From an uncultured Actinomycetes bacterium (GTDB lineage Bacteria; Actinomycetota; Acidimicrobiia; Acidimicrobiales; SZUA-35), in assembly GCA_902826025.1 (NCBI GenBank), contig CADEDH010000010.1, forward strand, positions 1 through 50,598: a stretch of DNA of 50,598 nucleotides, in the 5' to 3' direction. Below, one piece after another: positions 1 to 7,853 of the stretch (the first letter of the stretch is position 1; every line of letters begins with the position of its first letter). Position numbers and translations under genes: made by a program. Under the pieces are notes generated by a model, which made no database searches, had not been told where the DNA came from, and saw only the letters and a list, made by a program, of their open reading frames with translations.

Positions 1-2
1 AG

Positions 3-1886
3 GATCGCATCATCCATCTCGAGGAGTATGTGGAGTTGGTGCGGGGGTGTCCGACGGTGGCGGATCGGGCGCATGCCCGGTTGTTTCATATGTTGGAGGC
101 GGGGGGGTTTGTGCCGGATGAGGCGTCGGAGGGGGTGCGGGCGTCGTTTTTCGATGGTGAGATTTTTGGGTTGTCTCGGCCGTTGGATGAGTTGGTTGAG
201 TATTTCCGGACGGCGGCGCGGGGTCATCCGACGCGGCGGCGGATTTTGTTGTTGTGGGGGCCGCCGGGTGGTGCGAAGTCGTCGATTGCTACGTGTTTGA
301 AGCGGGGGTTGGAGGCGTGGTCTCGGACTGATGGGGGTGCGGTGTATGCGTTGGAGGGGTGTCCGATGCATGAGGAGCCTCTGCATCTGTTCCCGAGTGA
401 GGGGGAGCCGGGGGCGCCGTCGTTGCGGGAGCAGTTGAAGGCGTACACCGGGGTTGAGGTGGAGGGTGGCTTGTGTCCGGTGTGTGCGTTGCGTTTGGAG
501 ACGGAGTTTGGGGGTGATCCGGAGCGGTTCCCGATTGTGCGGGTGCAGTTTTCGGAGTCTCGGCGGGTGGGGATCGGGACGTTTGCGCCGTCGGATCCGA
601 AGTCGATGTCGACTGAGCAGTTGACGGGTGGGGTGAATTTCAAGTTGTTGGAGACGTATGGGTCGGATGATGATCCGCGTGCTCTGGATTGGGCGGGGGA
701 GTTTTCGAAGGCGAATCGGGGGGTGTTGGAGTGTATCGAGTTTTTGAAGAACCCGAAGGAGTTTTTGGTTGAGTTTTTGACGTTGTCGCAGGAGCGGCAG
801 TTCAAGGTGCCGAAGTTCGGGTTTATCGATGCGGATATTGTGTTGTTGGCGCATACGAATGAGTCGGAGTTTCGGCAGCGTATGGCGGATCCGACGAATG
901 AGGCGTTGCGTAGCCGGTTGTACACGATTCCGGTTCCGTACAATGTGCGGTTGACGGATGAGGCTCGGATCTATACGAAGTTGTTGGGGCAGTCGGATCA
1001 CGATTTCCATATCGATCCCAACGCCATCGAGGCCGCCTCGGCCATCGCCGTGATGACCCGCCTCGCTCCCTATCCGAATCTGTCGGCCATCGAGAAGCTT
1101 CACCTGTATGACGGGAAGGAGACGGGGGAGTTCAAGCTCAACCAGTTGCCCGAGATCCACAAGCAGTCGGTTCGGGAGGGCCTGGACGGGATCGACCCCC
1201 GGTTCGTGATCGACGCCCTCTCCCGAGCCGTGGCCGAGACGGAGGTGGAGCAGGCAGCCAGCGGGCGACGACCCTGCCTCACCGCAGTCATGGCCATCCG
1301 GGCGCTGCGCAACTCGATCGAGCGGTCGCACCAGATCGGCGACGAGGCGAAGAAGACGTATCTCGCCCTGCTCACCGAGGCCCGTCAGGAGATCGATCGG
1401 CAGTTGAAGGACGAGGTGCGCAAGGCGTTCGTGCCGGCGTTCGCCGACACGGCCCAGCATCTGCTGGAGAACTACCTGAACCACTGTGAGGCGTACTGCG
1501 GCAAGGAGAAGGTGACCGACCCCATCACCGGTGAGGAGCGGGATCCCGACGAGAAGCTCCTCCGGGGGGTGGAGGAGATGATCGGGGTCTCGGAGAACGC
1601 CAAGGACGGGTTCCGTTCCGGGGTGTTGATGAGGATCGGGATGTGGCTGCGCAAGGGACGGCCCCTGGCCTACAACTCCGACGAGCAGTTGGGTCGGGCC
1701 ATCGAGGCCTACCTGTTCGAGGAGATGAAGGACATCGTGCGGATCACGGTGTCCAAGCGCAGCCCCGACACCCAGCACGCCGAACGCCTCAACGAAGTCA
1801 TCAAGGTCCTGTGCGACCAGCGGGGCTACTGCCCCACCTGCTCCTCGGAGCTGCTGGACTACGTCGGCGCATTGCTCAACCGGTGA
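3..1886 (+). CDS. prkA: PrkA/YeaG-family serine protein kinase (5' end outside window)
   Basis: AAA+-type protein kinase of the PrkA/YeaG family, a cytoplasmic stress-response kinase. The frame is open to the left edge, so about 15-20 N-terminal residues are missing compared with the roughly 640-residue family; the GTG at 30 is internal. A variant Walker A, GPPGGAKS, lies at nt 258-281 (the family usually has GGGKS). Two CxxC pairs are visible, CPVC at about nt 477 and CPTC near the C terminus. It is the first gene of a prkA-yeaH-spoVR operon, ending 15 nt before the next start, which confirms the assignment. Oddity: codon usage changes sharply near nt 1015, from G/T-ending codons to C/G-ending codons, while the reading frame and family similarity continue. 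Confidence 0.93.
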   Translation, partial: DRIIHLEEYVELVRGCPTVADRAHARLFHMLEAGGFVPDEASEGVRASFFDGEIFGLSRPLDELVEYFRTAARGHPTRRRILLLWGPPGGAKSSIATCLKRGLEAWSRTDGGAVYALEGCPMHEEPLHLFPSEGEPGAPSLREQLKAYTGVEVEGGLCPVCALRLETEFGGDPERFPIVRVQFSESRRVGIGTFAPSDPKSMSTEQLTGGVNFKLLETYGSDDDPRALDWAGEFSKANRGVLECIEFLKNPKEFLVEFLTLSQERQFKVPKFGFIDADIVLLAHTNESEFRQRMADPTNEALRSRLYTIPVPYNVRLTDEARIYTKLLGQSDHDFHIDPNAIEAASAIAVMTRLAPYPNLSAIEKLHLYDGKETGEFKLNQLPEIHKQSVREGLDGIDPRFVIDALSRAVAETEVEQAASGRRPCLTAVMAIRALRNSIERSHQIGDEAKKTYLALLTEARQEIDRQLKDEVRKAFVPAFADTAQHLLENYLNHCEAYCGKEKVTDPITGEERDPDEKLLRGVEEMIGVSENAKDGFRSGVLMRIGMWLRKGRPLAYNSDEQLGRAIEAYLFEEMKDIVRITVSKRSPDTQHAERLNEVIKVLCDQRGYCPTCSSELLDYVGALLNR

Positions 1887-1901
1887 TCGGGGAAACGACT
1901 C

Positions 1902-3056
1902 ATGACGGTTCTCAAAGACCCCGGCGTCTTCCACGACGACGGCGAGCGTGACCGCCGCCGCAACCATGATCGCATCCGGGCCCAGATCGCCGGCCAGCTA
2001 CGGGAGCGGATCGGCGACGAGGAGCTGATCACCGCTGGCCCCGAGCGACGGATCCGGGTGCCGGTGAAGGGCCAGCGGGAATGGCGCTTCGTCTTCGACC
2101 GGGGCCGCCAGGAAGGTGTCGGCCAGTCGGACCAGATCGGCGAGGGCGACGCCGTCGACTTCGGGCCCCAACCCGGAGGCGAAGGCGAAGGACAGGGGGG
2201 CGAAGGCGGCGGCGGTGAGGTGACCTACGAGGTGGAGCTCGACATGGACGAGGTGGAACAGCACCTGTTCGAGCAGCTCGGCCTTCCCCGGCTCGCCCCC
2301 CGGGGTCGCCAGGAAGCCGAGGCCGACACGATCTTCTTCGACGACCGGGCCCGCAAGGGTCCCCTGCTCGACAAGAAGGCAACGCTGCGAGCCAACCTCC
2401 GGCGCAACGCCTCGGCCGGCCGGGTGGGCATCGGCGACTTCGACCGGGAGGACGCCCGCTACCTCACCTGGCGGGAACAGTCCCGGCCGGTGTCGCAGGC
2501 GGTGGTGTTCCTGGTGATGGACGTGTCGGGCTCGATGGGCCAGTTCCACAAGCGGATCGCCCGCCTGTTCTTCTGGTGGGCCACCCGGTTCCTGCGCCGG
2601 CGCTACACCACCACCGAGATCGTGTTCATCGCCCACCACACCGAAGCCATCGAGTGCGACGAGCAGCAGTTCTTCACCCGGGTGGAGTCGGGGGGCACCC
2701 GGTGCTCGGCGGCTTACGAGCTGCTGCTGGACATCCAACGCAAGCGCTACCCGGTGGCCGACTGGAACATCTTCGTGGCCCACTGCTCCGACGGCGACAA
2801 CTGGGACGACGACAACGAGCGGCTGGTGGGCCTCCTAGGGGAGACAGCGGCGGTGGCCAACCTGGTGGGCTACTGCCAGATCGACCGGTCCACCCGGTAC
2901 CACTGGTCGGCCGACCACCTGCTGGGCGTGCTGAGGAAGGCCGAGGTGCCCGGGGTGGTGTGCTGTTCGGTGTCGTCCGACACCGGCATCTGGGGGGCGT
3001 TGAAGACGATCTTCGCCCCCGACGAGAGCGACATGCGGGAAGGGGCGCTGGTGTGA
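1902..3056 (+). CDS. yeaH: YeaH/YhbH family protein (DUF444, vWA-like)
   Basis: 384-residue DUF444 protein, the usual partner of PrkA. The N-terminal third is charged and Gly-rich (residues about 90-106). The C-terminal half is a von Willebrand A-like fold with an intact metal site, DVSGSM at 207-212, followed by the family motifs AHHTEA and SDGDNWDDD. In other bacteria (E. coli yeaG-yeaH-ycgB) the trio responds to starvation and is RpoS-dependent; YeaH is thought to work with the kinase, but its biochemical role is not settled. The ATG at 1902 is preceded by a purine-rich GGGGAAA. Its stop codon overlaps the start of spoVR (TGATG), so translation is probably coupled. Confidence 0.93.
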   Translation: MTVLKDPGVFHDDGERDRRRNHDRIRAQIAGQLRERIGDEELITAGPERRIRVPVKGQREWRFVFDRGRQEGVGQSDQIGEGDAVDFGPQPGGEGEGQGGEGGGGEVTYEVELDMDEVEQHLFEQLGLPRLAPRGRQEAEADTIFFDDRARKGPLLDKKATLRANLRRNASAGRVGIGDFDREDARYLTWREQSRPVSQAVVFLVMDVSGSMGQFHKRIARLFFWWATRFLRRRYTTTEIVFIAHHTEAIECDEQQFFTRVESGGTRCSAAYELLLDIQRKRYPVADWNIFVAHCSDGDNWDDDNERLVGLLGETAAVANLVGYCQIDRSTRYHWSADHLLGVLRKAEVPGVVCCSVSSDTGIWGALKTIFAPDESDMREGALV

Positions 3057-4549
3057 TGGGGCCTGAAGCGGACCTGCTCGACCAGACCCCAGACGGCCGC
3101 CGGGCCGTCGCCATCTACGACCTGGCCGAGCTGCAACAGCTCGACGACGAGTGCCGGGCGGCGGCCGCCGGCCTTGGGCTCGACGTGCCCGAGGTTGTGT
3201 TCCACCTGGCCCCGGCGGAACGGATCTACGACATCGCCGCCCGGGGCCTCCCCGGCCGCTACCCCCACTGGCGCTTCGGCCAGGACTACGAGCGCATGAA
3301 GCTCGACCACGACCACGGCCGGTCCCGCATCTACGAGCTCGTGCTCAACACCAAGCCCTACCAGGCCTACCTTCTGGAGGGGAACTCGTGGGTGGCCCAA
3401 CTGCTGGTCATGGCCCATGTCTACGGCCACTGCTGGTTCTTCGCCAACAATGGCCTCTTCCGTCCCACCGACCGCAAGTTCCTGCTGCGGGTGCGGGCCG
3501 GGGCCGACCGGATCGAGGACTACTGTCGCCGGCACGGCCGCAGCGAGGTGGAGGACTTCGTCGACGCAGTGCAGGCCATCGCTCACCATGCCCCGTCCCG
3601 CCTGGTGGCCACGCCCCGCGGCGGGCCGCCGTCGGTTCCGGTGGCCGACCGCTACGCCGACCTGTTCCCCGACGAGACGGCGGCCGCCGCCGAGCGTCAC
3701 CGGGAGGAGCGGGCGGCGTGGGCCGAGCGGGTGCCGAAGGAGCCCGAGCCCGACCTGCTCGGCTTCCTCATGGGCCACGGCCCCCGGTTGGCCGACTGGC
3801 AGCGCGACGTGATCTCCATCATTCGGGAGGAGGCGGCCTACTTCTTCCCCCAGCGCCGCACGAAGATCGCCAACGAGGGCTTCGCGGTGTGGGTCCACAG
3901 CCAGATCGTGCAGGCCCTCCAGCTCGGCACCGGGGAGTTCGTGGAGTACAACCGGCTCAATGCCGGCATCGGCCAGCCTCACCCGTTTTCCGTCAATCCC
4001 TACAACCTCGGCTACGAGCTGTGGCGAGAGGTGGAGCGGATCTACGACCACCCAACATCCGACGAGCGGGAGCGGTTCCCCGGGGCGGGCGAGATCAGCG
4101 GCCGGGAGCGGGTGCTGGAGCTCGCCGCCACCTGCGACGACGCCTCTCTGGTGGCCGCCTTCCTGACCCCCGAGGTGTGCGACCGGTGCCAGCTCTACGC
4201 CTGGAAGGCCGAGGGGGCAACGCGGCTGCGGTGCACGTCGCGGGAGGCCGACGAGATCCGCCGGGCTCTCGTGAACCAGCTGAGCCACCTCTCGGTGCCC
4301 CGCATCGAGATCGTCGACGCCGACGCCTTCCGCGCTGGTGGCCTGTGGTTGGTCCACCGCCACGAGGGGGTGGGCCTCGACGCCCAGTACGCCGCCAACA
4401 CCCTGCCCCACGTGGCCTCCCTCTGGGGGCGCCGGGTGTACCTGGAGACGGTGGCGGTGGCCGACGACGGCAGCACCACGCCACTGTGGTTCAGCTGCGC
4501 CCCCGGCGACGAGACCGCTGAGGCCCACACCACCGAACCGGAAGGATGA
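3056..4549 (+). CDS. spoVR: SpoVR/YcgB family protein
   Basis: 497-residue SpoVR family protein, matching the family's usual length of about 500. The start ATG at 3056 shares one base with the yeaH stop (TGATG); the frame is open further upstream but that part is a shadow of yeaH. Recognisable family segments are the N-terminal stretch PHWRFGQDYERM, the motif AHVYGHCWFF, and FFPQRRTKIANEGFA in the middle. SpoVR was named for a Bacillus spore-cortex phenotype but is widespread in non-sporulating bacteria and travels with PrkA and YeaH. No other sporulation gene is seen here, so a general stress role is more likely than sporulation. Confidence 0.93.
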   Translation: MGPEADLLDQTPDGRRAVAIYDLAELQQLDDECRAAAAGLGLDVPEVVFHLAPAERIYDIAARGLPGRYPHWRFGQDYERMKLDHDHGRSRIYELVLNTKPYQAYLLEGNSWVAQLLVMAHVYGHCWFFANNGLFRPTDRKFLLRVRAGADRIEDYCRRHGRSEVEDFVDAVQAIAHHAPSRLVATPRGGPPSVPVADRYADLFPDETAAAAERHREERAAWAERVPKEPEPDLLGFLMGHGPRLADWQRDVISIIREEAAYFFPQRRTKIANEGFAVWVHSQIVQALQLGTGEFVEYNRLNAGIGQPHPFSVNPYNLGYELWREVERIYDHPTSDERERFPGAGEISGRERVLELAATCDDASLVAAFLTPEVCDRCQLYAWKAEGATRLRCTSREADEIRRALVNQLSHLSVPRIEIVDADAFRAGGLWLVHRHEGVGLDAQYAANTLPHVASLWGRRVYLETVAVADDGSTTPLWFSCAPGDETAEAHTTEPEG

Positions 4550-4738
4550 CATGCGCGAGTGCCTGACATCCCCCGTCCTATTGTCCGCAATTGCAGCCGC
4601 CTTCGGCGTGTCATTGGTCACGTTCCAGATGGCATGCAGAGACGTCCTTTTACCTGCTTGTAGCAAAGTGGTGATCGGGAGGAAACCTCGCCGGTATTGA
4701 GTGGGAGCATCGCCGACAACAAGGAGGTGCTCGGCACC

Positions 4739-5512
4739 ATGACGACCGACTGCACGACCACTGCCAGCAATGTGACGGAAACCCGCGTGGCCCTGGTGAC
4801 CGGGGGGACCCGGGGAATAGGTGAGGCCATCGCCGTTGAGCTGGCCCGCCAGGGCGTCACCGTGGCCGTCGCCTACGCCAACGACACCGAGGCGGCGGAC
4901 CGCCTCATGAAAAAGGCCGACGACGTGGGCTGGTCGATGACCGCCCACCGGGCCGACATCGCCCGACCCGAAGCGTGCGAGCAACTCTTCGCCGACGTGC
5001 TCGACGCCCACGGTCGGGTGGATCACCTGGTCAACAACGCCGGGATCACGGTGGACCGCACGGTGCGCAAGATGACATGGGATGACTGGCAGCGGGTGAT
5101 CGACACGAACCTGTCGGGCGCCTTCTACCTGTCGAAGGCGGCCATGGACCACATGGTGGGCCGGGGCTCGGGGCGGATCGTGAACATCAGCTCGGTGATC
5201 GGGGAGACCGGCAACATCGGCCAGGCCAACTATGCCGCCTCCAAGGCCGGCCTGTTCGGCCTGACCAAGTCGATGGCACTGGAGACGGCCCGCAAGGGCG
5301 TCACCGTGAACTGTGTAGCACCTGGATTCATCGAGACCGGCATGGTGGCCGCCGTGCCCGACGAGGTCTTGGCTGGCATCGTGGGCCGGATCCCCGTCCA
5401 GCGCCTGGGGGCGGTGGAGGAGGTGGCCCATGCGGTGCTGTTCCTCCTCGACGACCGGGCGTCCTACGTCACCGGGGCCGTGATCCCGGTCAACGGTGGC
5501 CTGGATATGTAG
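4739..5512 (+). CDS. SDR family NAD(P)-dependent reductase (3-oxoacyl-ACP / acetoacetyl-CoA reductase type)
   Basis: 257-residue classical short-chain dehydrogenase. The Rossmann motif TGGTRGIG is at 21-28, NNAG at 99-102, and the catalytic set is Ser152, Tyr165 and Lys169 (YAASK). The sequence around KMTWDDWQRVIDTNLSG and NISSVIGETGNIGQ resembles PhaB/FabG enzymes that reduce 3-oxoacyl thioesters to 3-hydroxyacyl thioesters with NADPH, in fatty acid or polyhydroxyalkanoate synthesis. The start ATG at 4739 has a near-perfect ribosome site AAGGAGGT at 4721-4728; the in-frame GTG at 4697 is less likely. It stands alone after a 189-bp spacer that is locally less GC-rich and probably holds its promoter. 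No phaC or phasin gene is nearby, so fabG versus phaB cannot be decided. Confidence 0.88.
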   Translation: MTTDCTTTASNVTETRVALVTGGTRGIGEAIAVELARQGVTVAVAYANDTEAADRLMKKADDVGWSMTAHRADIARPEACEQLFADVLDAHGRVDHLVNNAGITVDRTVRKMTWDDWQRVIDTNLSGAFYLSKAAMDHMVGRGSGRIVNISSVIGETGNIGQANYAASKAGLFGLTKSMALETARKGVTVNCVAPGFIETGMVAAVPDEVLAGIVGRIPVQRLGAVEEVAHAVLFLLDDRASYVTGAVIPVNGGLDM

Positions 5513-5532
5513 TTCGGGCCAGCGCCTGCCGG

Positions 5533-5742
5533 TCAGGCGACGGGTCGGAGTTCCCTCTCGAACCCGTCGTCGGCTCCGGCCTCGGAGTCACCGAAGCGGA
5601 GTCGGTAGAGCTCGTCGAGCTCCAGGTCCACCTCGGGCAGATCGTCGGGTATGCGGACCCGACCGGCAAGCAACGCGAAGTACAGACAGGTAGCGATCCC
5701 CACCAGAAAGAGACCGGCGGCGGACGGTCCAAGCAGTTCCAT
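5533..5742 (-). CDS. small single-pass membrane protein, unknown function
   Basis: 69 residues, with one hydrophobic segment near the N terminus (about residues 7-24, AAGLFLVGIATCLYFALLAG) and an acidic soluble tail. Not recognised as a named family. Start choice: ATG at 5742 is preceded at 8 nt by TAGCAT (5751-5756 on this strand), the leaderless layout seen before other genes here; an upstream GTG at 5781 would add 13 residues. Convergent with the SDR gene, divergent from the amidohydrolase. Coding status rests on the hydrophobic segment, the start context and the lack of a competing gene. Confidence 0.55.
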   Translation of the reverse strand: MELLGPSAAGLFLVGIATCLYFALLAGRVRIPDDLPEVDLELDELYRLRFGDSEAGADDGFERELRPVA

Positions 5743-5756
5743 GGGGCCTGATGCTA
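5743..5756 (-). promoter_or_regulatory. candidate leaderless promoter -10 for the small membrane protein gene
   Basis: On the minus strand TAGCAT (5751-5756) is followed by 8 nt and then ATG. This fits the actinobacterial TANNNT -10 element with transcription starting at the start codon. Confidence 0.45.
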
Positions 5757-5856
5757 CGGGCGGGAACCGTAGGCCTGCCACCCCAAAATTGGCTAAAGGC
5801 CCGGACGGTCATGGCCGTGTTTACAGGTGAATGGCCAAGCATGGGATGATGCCGGG

Positions 5857-7089
5857 GTGCGCACCCTGATCGTCAACGGCACTCTGCTCGACACCGACTC
5901 GATGACCCTGGTGGGCGAGCGCCACCTGGTGCTCGACGGTGACACCGTGGTCGATGTGACCGACTCGACACCCAAACCGTCACCGGCCGATCGGGTGATC
6001 GACGCCCGGGGCCGGTTCGTGCTCCCCGGCTTCATCGACGGCCACGTCCACCACGTGATCACCACCATGGACTTCCACCGGCTGGCCCGGCTCACCCCGG
6101 TGGAGAAGGCGCTGGGTATGGCCCGGCTGTCGGAGGCCATGGTGCTGCGGGGCTTCACCACCGTGCGGGACACCGGGGGTGAGATCACAGGCCTGGTGCG
6201 GGCCATCGCCTCCGGCCTGTGCGACGGGCCCCGGATCGTCCGGTCGGGCCGGGCCATCTCCCAGACCGGGGGTCACGGCGATTTCGACATCGCCGAGGGC
6301 CCGATCTGCGCCTGCCAGGTCTATTCCAACGACCTGAGCCATGTGGCCGACGGGCCCGACGCCGTCCGCAAGGCGGTGCGCACCGAGCTGCGGTCGGGCA
6401 GCGACTTCATCAAGATCATGAGCTCGGGCGGGGTGGCGTCGCCGTCGGATCCGTTCGACGCCCTGCAGTACACACCGGAGGAGGTGCAGGCGGCCACGGT
6501 GGAGACCGACCACCGCCACACCTACACCACGTCCCACGCCTACCAGCCGGAGGCGATCAGTCAGGCCATCGAGAACGGGGTGCGCTGCATCGAGCACGGC
6601 AACCTGCTCGACGCCCCCACCGCCCGGCGGATGGCCGAGCTGGGCGTCACGATGGTGCCCACGCTCGTCACCTACGCCGCAATGACCGAGCTGGGGCCCA
6701 AGGCCGGCCTGCCGGAACGGAACCTGGTGAAGAACGCCGGGGTCTACGAGGAAGGCCAGCGGTCGATCGAGGTGGCCCGGGCCGCCGGGGTGGAGCTGGG
6801 CCTGGGCACCGACCTGCTGGGCGAGGCCCAGCCGTGGCAGAACCGTGAGCTGGCCATCCGAGCTGGGCTGGAGCCGGCGGCCGATGTGCTGCATTCGATG
6901 TACCGGGTCAACGCCAAGCTCTGCCGGCTGGAGGGCCGGATCGGCCGCCTGGCCCCCGGCACATCGGCCGACGTTGTGATCTCCAACGTCGACCCTCTGG
7001 CCAACCTGGCTGCCCTGGCCGACCCCGACGCTGCCCTGGCCGCCGTGATCTGCCAGGGCCGGGTGATGGTCGACCGCACCGAAGGCTGA
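5857..7089 (+). CDS. amidohydrolase family protein (imidazolonepropionase/prolidase-like)
   Basis: About 410-residue metal-dependent amidohydrolase of the TIM-barrel superfamily. Ligand motifs are in the expected order: GFIDGHVHH (HxH), a possible carboxylated lysine in FIKIMSSGG, His in TSHAY and IEHGN, and the Asp in GLGTDLL. The N- and C-terminal beta-sandwich segments are present (VIDARGRFVLPG; LAPGTSADVV). It resembles subgroups annotated as imidazolonepropionase-like or Xaa-Pro dipeptidase-like hydrolases; the substrate cannot be read from sequence. Start chosen at GTG 5857 because VRTLIVNGTLL is where the family similarity begins and GATGAT lies 6 nt upstream; GTG 5827 would add ten unrelated residues. 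The next gene follows 22 nt later. Confidence 0.85.
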   Translation: MRTLIVNGTLLDTDSMTLVGERHLVLDGDTVVDVTDSTPKPSPADRVIDARGRFVLPGFIDGHVHHVITTMDFHRLARLTPVEKALGMARLSEAMVLRGFTTVRDTGGEITGLVRAIASGLCDGPRIVRSGRAISQTGGHGDFDIAEGPICACQVYSNDLSHVADGPDAVRKAVRTELRSGSDFIKIMSSGGVASPSDPFDALQYTPEEVQAATVETDHRHTYTTSHAYQPEAISQAIENGVRCIEHGNLLDAPTARRMAELGVTMVPTLVTYAAMTELGPKAGLPERNLVKNAGVYEEGQRSIEVARAAGVELGLGTDLLGEAQPWQNRELAIRAGLEPAADVLHSMYRVNAKLCRLEGRIGRLAPGTSADVVISNVDPLANLAALADPDAALAAVICQGRVMVDRTEG

Positions 7090-7111
7090 CGAACGGCGAT
7101 AGGCAGGGGGC

Positions 7112-7750
7112 GTGTCCAGCGCTGAACCCTCATCGACAGCACCGGAGCCCGTTCGGATCGAGCGGCCGCTCCGTGTGGTGCTCACCGGCGGACCCGGTGC
7201 GGGCAAGACCACGGCGGCCGACCTGTTCCGCCGGGAGATCGGCGACCGGGTGGTGATCGTGCCCGAGACGGCCACCATGCTGTTCACCGGTGGCTTCCCC
7301 CGCCCCCAGGCCGAGCACCACGAGGAGGCGGTGCGCAGCGCCCAGCGGGCGATCTTCCACGTCCAGCGGGGCCTGGAGGACATCCAGGCCGCCCGCTACC
7401 CCGACCGGATCCTGCTGTGCGACCGGGGCACGGTCGACGGCGCCGCCTACTGGCCCGACGGGGCCGTCGACTACTTCGCCCACGTCGGCTCCACCCACGA
7501 GCGGGAGCTGGAGCGCTACGACGCCGTGCTGTTCTTCGAGACGGCGGCCCGCGGCGGGCACGGTTTCGAGAGCGAGAACCGGTTCCGCACCGAGACCCAG
7601 GACCAGGCGGTGGCCCTCGACCGCCGGCTGCGGGAGCTGTGGTCGCCCCACCCCCGCTTCACGCTCATCCCCCACTCGGCGTCGTTCTTCCGCAAGATGA
7701 CGGTGGCCCTCGGCCTGCTGGAGAGCCTGGTGGCCCTCACCGACGGCTGA
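7112..7750 (+). CDS. P-loop NTPase, AAA_28 / NadR-like kinase domain
   Basis: 212 residues. Walker A GGPGAGKTT at 26-34 begins the domain after a disordered Ser/Pro/Glu-rich leader. CDRGTVDGAAYWPDG in the middle is the characteristic lid or Walker-B-like region of the NadR/AAA_28 group (small kinase-like NTPases). Probably a cytosolic nucleotide-dependent kinase or ATPase of unknown substrate. The start is GTG 7112 with a GGGGG stretch just upstream; no alternative is better. Follows the amidohydrolase in the same direction after 22 nt and is probably co-transcribed. Its 3' end faces the beta-CASP gene across a long inverted repeat. Confidence 0.8.
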   Translation: MSSAEPSSTAPEPVRIERPLRVVLTGGPGAGKTTAADLFRREIGDRVVIVPETATMLFTGGFPRPQAEHHEEAVRSAQRAIFHVQRGLEDIQAARYPDRILLCDRGTVDGAAYWPDGAVDYFAHVGSTHERELERYDAVLFFETAARGGHGFESENRFRTETQDQAVALDRRLRELWSPHPRFTLIPHSASFFRKMTVALGLLESLVALTDG

Positions 7751-7770
7751 GCGGGGGGCCCGTTGCCGCC

Positions 7771-7821
7771 CGAACCTGGCGGACTTTTGGTCGCCAGGTG
7801 ACCAAAAGTCCGCCAGGTTCG
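7771..7821. terminator. perfect 22-bp inverted repeat between convergent genes
   Basis: The arm at 7771-7792 is the exact reverse complement of 7800-7821, with a 7-nt spacer GCCAGGT that itself repeats part of the arm. It lies between the 3' ends of the convergent P-loop NTPase and beta-CASP genes, so a bidirectional terminator is the simplest reading. There is no T-tract, so termination would not be classically intrinsic. Confidence 0.65.
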
Positions 7822-7853
7822 TTTGTGGTGGATTTTCGGTCAGCGCCTCGGCG

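Noticed and set aside
224..943. Minus-strand open frame opposite the 5' part of prkA
   Set aside because: Exists because of the unusual codon use of that segment; no recognisable protein features.
3056..4549. Interpreting spoVR as evidence of sporulation
   Set aside because: SpoVR is common in non-sporulating bacteria within the prkA operon and no other sporulation gene is present.
2870..5431. Very long minus-strand open frame opposite yeaH, spoVR and the SDR gene
   Set aside because: It is a mirror frame produced by high GC3 of the plus-strand genes; it shows low-complexity composition and no family motif, while the opposite strand has clear PrkA-operon proteins.
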